Shown: positions 25,937-34,836 of the stretch, piece after piece
Layout of the letters: each line of letters starts with the position of its first letter
How positions within the stretch are numbered: position 1 is the first letter of the stretch
Made by a program: the position numbers and the translations under genes
Notes under the pieces: generated by a model
What the model was told of the DNA's origin: nothing
What the model saw: only the letters and a program-made list of their open reading frames with translations
Database searches by the model: none
Source: UBA10677 sp045654245
Lineage (GTDB): Bacteria; Bacillota; Clostridia; Christensenellales; Pumilibacteraceae
Direction of reading: 5' to 3'
Length of the DNA: 64,000 nt
NCBI GenBank assembly: GCA_045654245.1
Contig: JAZOMX010000011.1
Location: 1 to 64,000, forward strand

Positions 25937-26989
25937 ATGGCAAATGGATACGAATTTTTAATCGTAGCAAACGACGAACACGGACTAAATCCGCCGACGC
26001 CGGGTAAAAGAACGCCCGTACTGCCTTACCTAAACCGTCAGTTTTACGAGAACGAGTTTAACAGAGAGGCAAAATACTATTTCATTTTGGCGTGTTTAAG
26101 GTGCGGTTTTAGAGTGTACGACGCGCACCCCGAAAGCAGTGATACTGCGGTAAGTAGAAGAGTGGCTAGAATAAATGCTCGTTCGCCCTCGCTAGTTGTA
26201 ACTTTTGCATACAACGCTTACGGCGACGGCGTTACCTTTAACAACGCCAACGGTTACATAGTCTTTTACGAGCGAGCAAGTTATCGTCCTACGCAATCGA
26301 GGTTACTAGCCTACGACATATCTACAGGACTATCACAAACGCTCGAGACCAAGAACTTGGGCGTAGGAACGCTTACCGACGTAGGAATACTCTCTTCGGT
26401 GCGCTGTCCGTCCGTGCTAGTCGAGGCTGGTTTTATGACGAACCTAACGGAGGCAAAACTAATGTACGACGACGACTGGTGCGAGGCGGTGGGCGAGGGT
26501 GCGACTAGGGGAGTATGCGCCTATACGGGGGTTGATTTCGTCAATCCTTATAAGTATTACCCCACCTTACGCAGAGGCAATCGTGGTAACGAGGTTGCTA
26601 TTTTGCAGTACGCTCTTCGCCACGCAGGGTACGAGATAACGCCCGACGGAGTATTCGGCTCGCAAACAGAACAAACGGTACGGCGTTTTCAAGGTCTTAA
26701 CGGGCTTGCCGTTGACGGCGTAGTTGGTAGAAACACCTGGAACGCGCTCACTAACGATTATACCGTTTTCCCCACTATAAGAGAGGGACGACGGGGCGAA
26801 ATCGTCAAGTACGCTCAGAGAAAACTCACTTCAAAATTGTACGATACGGGCGAGGTGGACGGTATTTTCGGTGCAAAAACGACGAGAGCGGTAAAAGAAT
26901 TCCAGTCAGAAAACGGGCTAGAACCGGACGGAATAATCGGACGGAAAACTTGGGCAAAACTTCGTCCAACGGGCGAAAATACTCGCTAA
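25937..26989 (+). CDS. N-acetylmuramoyl-L-alanine amidase-like protein with two peptidoglycan-binding domains
   Basis: The 350-residue protein has an Amidase_3 domain (about 1-195) followed by two PG_binding_1 repeats: RRGNRGNEVAILQYALRHAG... to VVGRNTWNAL, and REGRRGEIVKYAQ... to IIGRKTWAKL. There is no signal peptide, as in the mother-cell enzyme CwlC. Candidate zinc ligands are His in NDEHG, Glu in NREAK, and Glu in LVEAGF is the catalytic residue position. The usual SIHxNA motif reads TFAYNA, so one zinc His is missing and activity is uncertain. ATG 25937 lies ten bases after GGAGG. Confidence 0.85.
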   Translation: MANGYEFLIVANDEHGLNPPTPGKRTPVLPYLNRQFYENEFNREAKYYFILACLRCGFRVYDAHPESSDTAVSRRVARINARSPSLVVTFAYNAYGDGVTFNNANGYIVFYERASYRPTQSRLLAYDISTGLSQTLETKNLGVGTLTDVGILSSVRCPSVLVEAGFMTNLTEAKLMYDDDWCEAVGEGATRGVCAYTGVDFVNPYKYYPTLRRGNRGNEVAILQYALRHAGYEITPDGVFGSQTEQTVRRFQGLNGLAVDGVVGRNTWNALTNDYTVFPTIREGRRGEIVKYAQRKLTSKLYDTGEVDGIFGAKTTRAVKEFQSENGLEPDGIIGRKTWAKLRPTGENTR

Positions 26990-27006
26990 AAAGGGTGTAA
27001 AAACAA

Positions 27007-27033
27007 AAAACTCGGTTAAAAAAACCGAGTTTT
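27007..27033. terminator. Bidirectional terminator
   Basis: AAAACTCGGTT/AACCGAGTTTT with A-rich and T-rich flanks lies between convergent genes. Confidence 0.85.
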
Positions 27034-27053
27034 CGTTTTATATAAATAATAGT

Positions 27054-27650
27054 TTAGTCAATCAACTTACACTTTCGACAAGTCGGTATAAGAAAGAAAG
27101 TAATCACAGAGTTTAGATACGCTACGGGTAGTTGAATAAGGCGTGACGAAACGAGGTAAGAGAGATAATTCGTGCCTTTATAATAGATGAGATAGTTTGC
27201 TAGAGCGTTAAATCCGAGCGTTGCCCAAAGCACGAAAGCGGTAGTGCCTATAACTACTCGGAGCGGAATATTTCTCACGGGCAGATAGTCGTAGATAATG
27301 CCGAAAAGGAAAGTTCCGCCGAAGTTTCCGAGCGCAATTAAAGGATTTGGCATACCCATAACGCCCCCTAAGAACTGGCTTACGACGTCAGCGATTACGG
27401 CAACGATACCACCGCCGAGTGGACCTAGAATAACGGCTGAAATAAAAAAGCCTATATACGAAACGGTAATTCTAAACGGTCCGAAAGTAAGGTAATTTCC
27501 CACGAGTTTTAGTATATAGGTAATCGCTACCAAAGAGGCGAAATACGCAAGTTTTCGTGTGTGAGAAAGTTTTTTTCGGTTAATTCTTTTTTTGCCGTGC
27601 TCTTCGTTTTCTTTGGTAACCGGAGTGGCAATTTCCTGTTGATTTTCCAT
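27054..27650 (-). CDS. folT: ECF transporter S component, folate type
   Basis: This 198-residue membrane protein is the substrate-binding S subunit of an energy-coupling-factor importer. It has a charged N-terminal stretch, then about five hydrophobic segments with the FolT-like features YFASLVAITYILKLVG, GPFRITVSYIGFFISAVILGPLGGGIVAVIADV and NPLIALGNFGGT. It needs the shared EcfAA'T module, which is not in this window. No folate riboswitch is visible upstream. It follows the SpoVB-like gene by 57 bases and is probably cotranscribed with it. Confidence 0.85.
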   Translation of the reverse strand: MENQQEIATPVTKENEEHGKKRINRKKLSHTRKLAYFASLVAITYILKLVGNYLTFGPFRITVSYIGFFISAVILGPLGGGIVAVIADVVSQFLGGVMGMPNPLIALGNFGGTFLFGIIYDYLPVRNIPLRVVIGTTAFVLWATLGFNALANYLIYYKGTNYLSYLVSSRLIQLPVAYLNSVITFFLIPTCRKCKLID

Positions 27651-27707
27651 CAATGTCGGGCTCTCCTATATTATTAAACTAACGCTCGTTTTCTAAGCGC
27701 AAGTTCA

Positions 27708-29201
27708 TTATAGCACTTTTTCTTTGCAAAGCGCAAGCGTTTTAGAGCGTAGAGGCAAAATAAATATAAAGCAAATTCCGAGATAAAAAGCAATCGAGAT
27801 ACACGAGGCGAGAGTAAGCGAGAGTAGAATAGGCATAAAAGAGAGAAGATTAAATATGCAACCGCAAACGAAAGAGGTAGGAATTGCGCCCACGCACGCA
27901 ACGGCGGTAATAGGAAGAATATTGATTTTCTGCCCCATTTTTTTGTTAATCGCAATAAGGTTAAGAACGGAAGTGAGGGAAAGCGAAACGCCAAAAGAAA
28001 TGCCCACGATATAAACGGAGAAGTGCCCGTAAAAACAAAACATAATAATAAACTGACTTACTGCGCCGATTAAGTAGTTGATAAACGCTCTCATTTCAAG
28101 GTCGAGAGAATTCATTTGTGCGCTCGTTATACTCTCGATTGAAAGAGGAATAAGCGTCCAGGATACGAAAGAAAGGAAATCGCCGGCGAGCGCATTATCG
28201 TACAAAAAAGTGCCGATAGGACGCCCGAGCGCATAAAAGAGAGGCACGCAACCGCCCGAAATGACTACCGTAGCAAGAATAGACGACCTTACTTTATTAA
28301 GCGCGCCCTCGCCTTTGCCTTTAGCGTTTTCGCTTGAAAGAGTGGGAACTAGCACGAAAGAAATCGAGCCGACCACGGTAATCGGCAAGAAAAGTAAGGG
28401 CATAGCCATACCCATACTAGCGCCGTATTGCGCCATAGCGTCGGAGGGGGTAAGTCCGCTACTCATTAGCAAAAATGGAATAACGATAGCCGAGATTGAG
28501 CCGACGATACTACCAACCGCTCTAGACACGGTAATAGGCGCGGACGAGCGGATTAGTGGAGCAAGATATCCTTTTGGCGAAGAAAATCGACTGCCTTTTG
28601 CGATATAGTAAACGAGAACGATTAGCATAGAGAATAAACAGCCGACGGAAAGTGAAAATGAGGCGACGGCAAGTTTATCAAAACCTAGCATAAAGAAGGC
28701 GATACACACCAAAAAACGAACGGACTGTTCGACGATTTCCCCGATAGAGCCGATAAAGAAATTCTCGTGGCCCCAAAGATTACCCTTGATTGCGCCTGCA
28801 ATTGCCGAAAATAGAAGAGCGGGCAATAAAAACAATAGCGAGGTGTAACTTTGCTCTGAGGCGAGAATAGACACGATAGGCGCGCGAAAAAGAACGACGA
28901 AAATTATAATGAGAGCGGAAAGAACGCACTCGATAACGAGCCCGGCAGAGATTAGCGCTCTCTCGCTTTGCACTCTTTTTTCATACGAATATTTCGCGGT
29001 AAATTTACTTATAGCAAGAGGAATACCGCTGGTAAGCAACGATAACAATACTAGAAATAGCGAAATTGCGACTTGATAAACGCCTACCGCCGTTGCGCCC
29101 AACTCTCGTGAAAGATAAATCTTAAAGGCAAACCCAAGCGCTCTATCAATAAAAGAAAATATGGATAGAACTAGCACAACGGATAGAAGATTTTTTTTCA
29201 T
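27708..29201 (-). CDS. SpoVB/MurJ-like lipid flippase (MATE/MOP superfamily)
   Basis: The 497-residue protein has about 14 hydrophobic segments and the polysaccharide-transporter start LGFAFKIYLSRELGATAVGVYQVAIS with TSGIPLAISKFTAKY. This places it near stage V sporulation protein B and related flippases of the MVF/PST group, which move lipid-linked envelope precursors across the membrane. Whether it acts on lipid II in the cortex or on another polysaccharide is not decidable. It is divergent from the transglutaminase lipoprotein gene. Confidence 0.88.
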   Translation of the reverse strand: MKKNLLSVVLVLSIFSFIDRALGFAFKIYLSRELGATAVGVYQVAISLFLVLLSLLTSGIPLAISKFTAKYSYEKRVQSERALISAGLVIECVLSALIIIFVVLFRAPIVSILASEQSYTSLLFLLPALLFSAIAGAIKGNLWGHENFFIGSIGEIVEQSVRFLVCIAFFMLGFDKLAVASFSLSVGCLFSMLIVLVYYIAKGSRFSSPKGYLAPLIRSSAPITVSRAVGSIVGSISAIVIPFLLMSSGLTPSDAMAQYGASMGMAMPLLFLPITVVGSISFVLVPTLSSENAKGKGEGALNKVRSSILATVVISGGCVPLFYALGRPIGTFLYDNALAGDFLSFVSWTLIPLSIESITSAQMNSLDLEMRAFINYLIGAVSQFIIMFCFYGHFSVYIVGISFGVSLSLTSVLNLIAINKKMGQKINILPITAVACVGAIPTSFVCGCIFNLLSFMPILLSLTLASCISIAFYLGICFIFILPLRSKTLALCKEKVL

Positions 29202-29303
29202 AACGCCCCCAAAAAACGAGTAGTAATCAATAAAGGATATTTAATATTGACTTGCGATATGAACAAAAAAGGATTAAAAAGAATATAAAAGTGTAAAAAT
29301 GTA

Positions 29304-29332
29304 TTGATATTTAAAAGAATATTTGATATAAT
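29304..29332 (+). promoter_or_regulatory. Promoter placing the start on the lipoprotein ATG
   Basis: TTGATA (29304-29309), a 17-bp spacer and TATAAT (29327-29332), followed by six bases and then ATG 29339. A normal start 7 bases after the -10 box is the A of the start codon. Confidence 0.75.
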
Positions 29333-29338
29333 ACGAAT

Positions 29339-31930
29339 ATGAATATAAAAAAGAATACTTTTAAGAATATAATAGCGCTCACGCTTTCGCTTATAGTTTT
29401 GGTAAGCGGGGCGGTTTTTGGCGGTTGTTCCAAGAAAAAAACGACGGGTTCTTACACCGTAGCGTTTTCTCACCCCGTAATAACTTTAGTCGAGGGTGAT
29501 ACTCTCACCGTAACGAACGAGAGTTTTACCTTTACGGGCACGCCACCGAGCAATTTTGATTTTTCTCTTTCGACGAGCGATACTAAAATTATAGGGATAG
29601 ACGACGAGGCAAAAACGGTAACGGGCTTGCAAGAGGGAAAAGCAACGCTGACTGCAACCGAGAAATCGACTTCGGCAAAAACGAGTTGCACGATAAAGAT
29701 TACTCGTTCGCCTCAATCTATGACGCTTACTTTAGAGGCGGATACCAGAAGTTCAACGCTTACTCAAAACACGAGCGAAACTAACGTTTATGCGCTCGTC
29801 GATAACGGTAAAACGAGCGTAACCGATTACGAATTTACTTGGACGGTGGACGGCTCTACGATACCTTTTAAGGGTTCAGTTTTAACGCTTGCGCCACCGT
29901 CAGCGCCCAAAACTAAAAAACTTAAAGCAACGGTAACTATCGGAGGAAAAGAACTCACGGCTGAAACGAGCGTAAACTGGGCAACGCCTTTTACCTCGCC
30001 TATAACCTTAAATAAAACTTCGGGCTTTACCGTTCAAACGGCAGGAGCGACTGTGCCCGTAACTTATCTTCTCTCGTACGACAAGGGGAGCAACACGGAG
30101 CCCGTAATCGACTGGTTCGTTGACGGAAAACTGGTTGCTCGTGATAGCGATACTTATTCTTTTACGCCCCAAAATCTTGGAGATAATACCGTAACGGCTA
30201 CGGTAAACGGGGTAGAGGCGACTGCTAGCGATAACGTCGTGTCCGTTAATGGCACTAAAGTTCCTACGAACGTCACGGTAGATTACGACACCCTATACCC
30301 AGCCGTACTCGTTAAGTTTGACGAGGGAAGACCTAATGAGCGGTTCGAGGTAAAGAGCGTTTGCGTAGCAAATAGCGAAAGCAAAACTTACGAAATAGCC
30401 GAAAACATCTGTGTAATTCCTTCTAGCGATATCGACTTATTCTCTAGCGATTACCAGTTCAGCGTTCGTTCGCTTGGCGACGGTAAAATGATGAAACCGT
30501 CGGAGTTTAGCAAGGTAGTTGAGCAAAAGAAATTGCCCCAAGAGGCAAAAAATTATATCGAAAAGACTTGGATTGACGGTAATTACTATATAACTTCGGA
30601 CGAAGAGTTCTATAAAATCTACGATTACTTTATGCTTTATCGCTCTCGCCCCTTGCTATACGAGGACAAAATCGGAGCAAAAGAGCCGTCGTACGATACG
30701 AATAGCGAAAAATATACGGATACGCACAAAATATATTTAGGATATACGCCTTCCGTATCACTCTCAACGCTCGTTGGCGACGCGTTTAACAAAGCAAACT
30801 ATACGGGCTCGTATGATATGTCGAGTACGCAATCTGGCAAAGAAGTAACGCTAAAATGCACTTACTCCACCTCGTCAAGTCCCTCTAAAACTCACAATAA
30901 AACGACGCTTAAACAAGAGGCGTTAAACGGAGTAGTACCGCATACTAGCGAAACGGGAAGAGAAAGCGATACTTTGCCAATCGATAGCGTGACTAAGACT
31001 GCTCAGGTATCGACTACCGACCAACTTTATCGAGTAGCCGAAATGGGCTATCGCCCCGTAATAACCGACGAGACGAGTAGAGCGAGCCAGTACTATTCTT
31101 ACGCTCGCACGCTACTTAAAACGATAATCGACGATAGTATGAGCGATATCGAGAAAGCGCACGCAATCTACGACTGGATTATGTGGCGAGTTTATTACGA
31201 CAATACCGTAACGACGGTTAGTGCAATTCCCGAAGCGGTAACTTTCGGTGCGTTCTATATTGAAGGCGTACTTACCGACAAAAACTATCTTGCCGTTTGC
31301 GACGGTATGAGTAAAGCGTTCTCCCTCCTATGCAATATGGAAGGATTGCCGTGTATAAGAGTGGCTGGAACAGCCGACTCGGGTAGTGGACAGGGTGGCC
31401 ACGCTTGGAATAAAGTTATGGTTGACGGGAAGTGGTATATCGTCGATTGTACTTGGGGCGATTTAGCCGTCACGATTGACGAAAAGCAAACGGAACTCGC
31501 TACGCATATGTATTTTCTAAAAACCGACTGGGAAATGCCCACGCATATCGAAAGTGAGGATAACGACTATCCTGCAACGACGCCTATTCCTTATGAGTAC
31601 TATAAGCAAACCTTTATAGCGAGCGGAGTAAACGCGTATATCTCGAGCGATAGCGAAATCGAGGCGCTTGCTACGGCGGTGCTTGCTAACGCTCAAGCCG
31701 AACTTGCCGATGGAAAAGTTGAATATACTTACGGCGCGACGACTACGAATTCGGCGTATTATATGGTGGAGGTTAAGGTTGCCGATTATTCTGCCGGCTC
31801 GAAAGTAATCCTTTCGTCCGCGTCGCAAGAATATAACCCCGTAGTAAAAAAGATTATGAACGCCGGTATGAAGATAAAGGTTATTGCAAAAGACGATAAC
31901 GACTGTGTGTTCTTTATCATAAGCAAGTAA
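29339..31930 (+). CDS. Lipoprotein with Ig-like and transglutaminase-like domains
   Basis: This 863-residue surface lipoprotein has a signal peptide ending at Cys30 (VFGGCSKKK). A bacterial Ig-like (BIG2-type) region follows (about 45-125: VEGDTLTVTNESF, GIDDEAKTVTGLQEGKATLTAT), then further beta-rich domains. A transglutaminase-like domain has Cys in YLAVCDGMSKAFSLL (near 653), His in GGHAWNKV (near 688) and Asp in VDCTWGD. Such domains act as transglutaminases or proteases at the cell surface. No ribosome site is present; the mRNA is probably leaderless. A strong terminator follows. Confidence 0.9.
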   Translation: MNIKKNTFKNIIALTLSLIVLVSGAVFGGCSKKKTTGSYTVAFSHPVITLVEGDTLTVTNESFTFTGTPPSNFDFSLSTSDTKIIGIDDEAKTVTGLQEGKATLTATEKSTSAKTSCTIKITRSPQSMTLTLEADTRSSTLTQNTSETNVYALVDNGKTSVTDYEFTWTVDGSTIPFKGSVLTLAPPSAPKTKKLKATVTIGGKELTAETSVNWATPFTSPITLNKTSGFTVQTAGATVPVTYLLSYDKGSNTEPVIDWFVDGKLVARDSDTYSFTPQNLGDNTVTATVNGVEATASDNVVSVNGTKVPTNVTVDYDTLYPAVLVKFDEGRPNERFEVKSVCVANSESKTYEIAENICVIPSSDIDLFSSDYQFSVRSLGDGKMMKPSEFSKVVEQKKLPQEAKNYIEKTWIDGNYYITSDEEFYKIYDYFMLYRSRPLLYEDKIGAKEPSYDTNSEKYTDTHKIYLGYTPSVSLSTLVGDAFNKANYTGSYDMSSTQSGKEVTLKCTYSTSSSPSKTHNKTTLKQEALNGVVPHTSETGRESDTLPIDSVTKTAQVSTTDQLYRVAEMGYRPVITDETSRASQYYSYARTLLKTIIDDSMSDIEKAHAIYDWIMWRVYYDNTVTTVSAIPEAVTFGAFYIEGVLTDKNYLAVCDGMSKAFSLLCNMEGLPCIRVAGTADSGSGQGGHAWNKVMVDGKWYIVDCTWGDLAVTIDEKQTELATHMYFLKTDWEMPTHIESEDNDYPATTPIPYEYYKQTFIASGVNAYISSDSEIEALATAVLANAQAELADGKVEYTYGATTTNSAYYMVEVKVADYSAGSKVILSSASQEYNPVVKKIMNAGMKIKVIAKDDNDCVFFIISK

Positions 31931-31942
31931 TAGAATAACGAA

Positions 31943-31975
31943 AAAAGCCTCTACTCAAAACGAGTAGAGGCTTTT
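31943..31975. terminator. Bidirectional terminator
   Basis: AAAAGCCTCTACTC and its complement form a 14-bp stem with a five-base loop, between convergent genes. Confidence 0.9.
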
Positions 31976-31985
31976 GATTTTCCTA

Positions 31986-32852
31986 TTATTTTTTCCTGTT
32001 TCCGACTACGAAAGTTTTTAGACCGCCTTTTACGATACGGCAGTCAAGCGTAAGATTTTCATAGATTTCGCCGTCGAGTTGGATTGCTTGGTCACCCTCT
32101 ATAAGAACTTCGTCGCAAAGAATATGATGCGTAATGTCGAAGTTAAGATGTTTTCCTTTCAAAAACTTGGGTACGAGAGGGAAGATTTTGCCGTCTTTGG
32201 GCATATCGATAACGACCAAATCAATTTTACCGTCCGTAATATCTGCGTTAGGAGCGAGGGGGATATTGCCTCCGAAGGCTCTACCGTTGCATACGCCTGC
32301 AATCACGCAATCGTGTTCTTTGGTTTCTCCGTTCACGGTAACTTTAACCTTGTATGACGAGAAGTGTTTTAGACAGTCTAGAAGAGAAACGACGTAAGTA
32401 ATTTTATTCGTTTTGCCCTCAACGTGACGAAGAACTTCTACGTCAAGTCCCGTTCCGCCCACGTTAAGACATCGTTTTCCGCCAGCCTCGATAAAGTCAA
32501 CGGCAGTAATTTCTCCGCGCAAAATATCCTCGAGCGCCTCAATAGGGTTAAGAGAAGCGCCTTGTGAACGAACGAAGTCGTTGCCTCTGCCCGAAGGAAT
32601 AAAACCGAGCACGGTGTTTTGAAGGTCAACTATACCGTTTAGGACTTCGTGGAAAGTGCCGTCGCCACCGAGCGCAACGATAGTACCGCCGTTTTGGGTA
32701 AGCGAGGACGCAATCTCCGTTGCGTGACCGCGTTTATTCGTAAGGTGAAGAGCGTAAGGAATATTGTGTTTGATACAATACCCAGCCACTTTTTTAACGT
32801 TTTTTAAGCCTCTTCCTTTACCGCTTTTAACGTTTGCGATTATGTTAAGCAT
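31986..32852 (-). CDS. Diacylglycerol/lipid kinase (DagK/YegS family)
   Basis: The 288-residue protein phosphorylates diacylglycerol or a related lipid at the membrane. The catalytic region has the family motif VALGGDGTFHEVLNGI (near 59-74) and FIPSGRGNDFVRS; later GVCNGRAFGGNIPLAPNADITDGKIDLV is typical. The length is normal. It is divergent from cca, with GGGAGAAAAT before its ATG. Confidence 0.93.
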   Translation of the reverse strand: MLNIIANVKSGKGRGLKNVKKVAGYCIKHNIPYALHLTNKRGHATEIASSLTQNGGTIVALGGDGTFHEVLNGIVDLQNTVLGFIPSGRGNDFVRSQGASLNPIEALEDILRGEITAVDFIEAGGKRCLNVGGTGLDVEVLRHVEGKTNKITYVVSLLDCLKHFSSYKVKVTVNGETKEHDCVIAGVCNGRAFGGNIPLAPNADITDGKIDLVVIDMPKDGKIFPLVPKFLKGKHLNFDITHHILCDEVLIEGDQAIQLDGEIYENLTLDCRIVKGGLKTFVVGNRKK

Positions 32853-32938
32853 ATTTTCTCCCGTGAAATTTTCAAGTATTTATAACATCATTATAAACCC
32901 TTTGAACAAAAAAAGCAAATCTTTTATCGACAAAAATA

Positions 32939-32967
32939 TTGCAAAAGGAATTAAATGGTGTTATAAT
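32939..32967 (+). promoter_or_regulatory. Promoter placing the start on the cca ATG
   Basis: TTGCAA (32939-32944), a 17-bp spacer and TATAAT (32962-32967), then six bases to ATG 32974. The geometry is identical to that at 29304-29339. Confidence 0.75.
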
Positions 32968-32973
32968 AGGGGT

Positions 32974-34305
32974 ATGAAAGAAAAACTCCCCGAAAGTTTA
33001 ATGAAACTTAATGCGCTTTCCGGAACGCCCATTTACGTAGTGGGCGGGTTTGTTCGTAACCATATCGCAGGACTAGGAAAAACGGATATTGATATTGCAG
33101 GACCTACGATAGCCGAAGCGCTAGGTATTAGTAAACGCTACCAAACGAAAATAGTAAACTACAAACTCGGCACGGCAATAATTCGTTACGGCGAGGATAC
33201 TTTCGAGTACACCCCGTTCAGAGTGGAAAAATACGAGCCGGGCGGAGTACATACGCCTAGTGAAGTAATGTTTACGACGGATATACATAAGGACGCACTC
33301 CGCCGTGACTTTACTTGTAACGCAATCTATTACGATATAACTAATGATAAAATAGTTGACCCGTTGGGTGGATGCGCTGATATCGAGAAGAAAATTCTTC
33401 GCAGTTACAACCCTCAAAAAATATTTTCTAGCGACGGACTTCGCATACTCCGTATGGTGCGCCTCGCCGTAGAACTTGGATTTAAGATTGACGGAGAAAC
33501 GGCGAAATGCGCTAAGGCTAACGCCGAACTACTTCGTGATATTTCCGCAGAGAGAAAGAGGGAAGAACTAGATAAAATATTAGTTGCCGACCAAAAATAC
33601 GGTAAAGAGGGTGCGCACTATCGCGGACTACGCCTTCTTCAACAACTAGGTTTGTGGAAATATCTAATCCCTGGGCTAGAAGACGGAGCGGGTATGGAGC
33701 AAAATCCCAAATATCACCGCTACGACGTGCTTGAACACATCAATCAAACGGTAAGGTTTGCGCCACCCGAAATTAGACTTTCCGCCCTCATGCACGACGT
33801 CGGAAAGCCGTATTGCGTTAAAAATTTCGGCAATATGCACGGCCATGAAAAAATATCAGCAAATATCGCTCGTTTCGTGCTTGGCGAAAAGGGATTAAAG
33901 TACCCTAACGCCGTAATAGATGAGGTCGAGTGGCTATGTAGAAACCATATGTACGATATGGCTCGCAACACAAAAGAGGCAAAACTCCGCATTTTCGTAG
34001 CCCAAAACTTCGATATGATTGATAAACTCGTCGCTCTTATGGAGGCTGACAATAAGGCTAGAGGTATGGAAGACGAGCATAATTCTATTCGCCTCGTTGA
34101 GATAAAAAAACGCCTAATAGAAGAGAACGCTCCCCTAAAAGTTACCGACCTAGCCCTAGACGGAACGGTGCTAATTAGAGAGGGGATACAGCCCGTAAAA
34201 ATCGGTGCAACTCTAGATATGCTTTGGCGTGAGTGCGTAATACAGCCTCGCCTCAATACCGAAGAATGGCTCCTATCCCGTATCCAAAAATTCAAAGAAC
34301 AGTAG
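32974..34305 (+). CDS. cca: CCA tRNA nucleotidyltransferase with HD domain
   Basis: This enzyme builds or repairs the 3' CCA end of tRNAs. The 443-residue protein has the nucleotidyltransferase core (VVGGFVRNHIAGLGKTDIDIA with the DxD pair), RRDFTCNAIYYD, RILRMVRLAVELGF, and an HD domain with MHDVGKP. The upstream in-frame extension from 32764 overlaps the lipid kinase and promoter and is rejected. ATG 32974 has no ribosome site and appears leaderless. Confidence 0.95.
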   Translation: MKEKLPESLMKLNALSGTPIYVVGGFVRNHIAGLGKTDIDIAGPTIAEALGISKRYQTKIVNYKLGTAIIRYGEDTFEYTPFRVEKYEPGGVHTPSEVMFTTDIHKDALRRDFTCNAIYYDITNDKIVDPLGGCADIEKKILRSYNPQKIFSSDGLRILRMVRLAVELGFKIDGETAKCAKANAELLRDISAERKREELDKILVADQKYGKEGAHYRGLRLLQQLGLWKYLIPGLEDGAGMEQNPKYHRYDVLEHINQTVRFAPPEIRLSALMHDVGKPYCVKNFGNMHGHEKISANIARFVLGEKGLKYPNAVIDEVEWLCRNHMYDMARNTKEAKLRIFVAQNFDMIDKLVALMEADNKARGMEDEHNSIRLVEIKKRLIEENAPLKVTDLALDGTVLIREGIQPVKIGATLDMLWRECVIQPRLNTEEWLLSRIQKFKEQ

Positions 34306-34350
34306 AAAAAATCGTAGCGTAAAATCAAACTTGCGCTACGATTTTTTTTT
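34306..34350 (+). terminator. Terminator of cca
   Basis: ATCGTAGCG/CGCTACGAT stem followed by a run of T, directly after the cca stop. Confidence 0.85.
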
Positions 34351-34390
34351 GCATACGACCAAAAATTTCGTCATTTTAGAGACGATTTTT

Positions 34391-34633
34391 TTAAATATTA
34401 AAAAGAAAAGGCTTGTTTTTTAGCCCTGCCTCGTCCTCAAGACCAAGCAAATAATCGGCAGAAACGTCAAAAAAACAAGCAAGTTTACAAAGCGAAGTGA
34501 GGTCTGGTTGACTGCGTCCACGCTCCCAATCGCAAATACTGCTGTTATTCGTTTCTAATATTTTGGCAAGTTCGGCTTGAGTAAGCCCAAACTCTTTTCT
34601 TAATTCCTTAATTCTATTGCAAAAAACTTCCAT
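34391..34633 (-). CDS. Small XRE-family repressor
   Basis: This 80-residue protein is essentially one Cro/CI-type HTH (RIKELRKEFGLTQAELAKILETNNSSICDWERGRSQPD) with a short tail. ATG 34633 lies six bases after TATAAT (34645-34640) with no ribosome site, so the mRNA is probably leaderless. It is divergent from a second XRE gene. The intergenic region contains palindromes of CCCTAA half-sites, which are candidate binding sites for it. Confidence 0.88.
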   Translation of the reverse strand: MEVFCNRIKELRKEFGLTQAELAKILETNNSSICDWERGRSQPDLTSLCKLACFFDVSADYLLGLEDEAGLKNKPFLFNI

Positions 34634-34640
34634 AATTTTA

Positions 34641-34694
34641 TTATAGGAAAAAACCCTAAAAATAGTTGACATTAGGGAAAAACCCTAATATAAT
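34641..34694. promoter_or_regulatory. Divergent promoters with a 17-bp palindromic operator
   Basis: TTGACA (34666-34671) and TATAAT (34689-34694) flank a 17-bp spacer that is itself the perfect palindrome TTAGGGAAAAACCCTAA (34672-34688). A second CCCTAA half-site (34654-34659), with an imperfect partner, overlaps the leftward -10 box. A protein bound at the palindrome would cover the rightward promoter. Confidence 0.75.
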
Positions 34695-34836
34695 TAAATA
34701 AAAAGCGCAAATCCTGATGAAAAACCTGCAATTCAACTGCTGGCAGAGGAAATTCAACTAACGGTTTAGTAAAATCACTTTTAATTTTATCTCAAGTCGT
34801 GCTATAATTTTATCAAGAAAAACAGGAGGAAGTAAA

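Noticed and set aside
27651..27707. Tetrahydrofolate riboswitch before folT
   Set aside because: The gap is only 57 bases and shows none of the conserved words.
32764..32973. N-terminal extension of cca by 70 codons
   Set aside because: It overlaps the divergent lipid kinase and the cca promoter; family similarity begins after ATG 32974.
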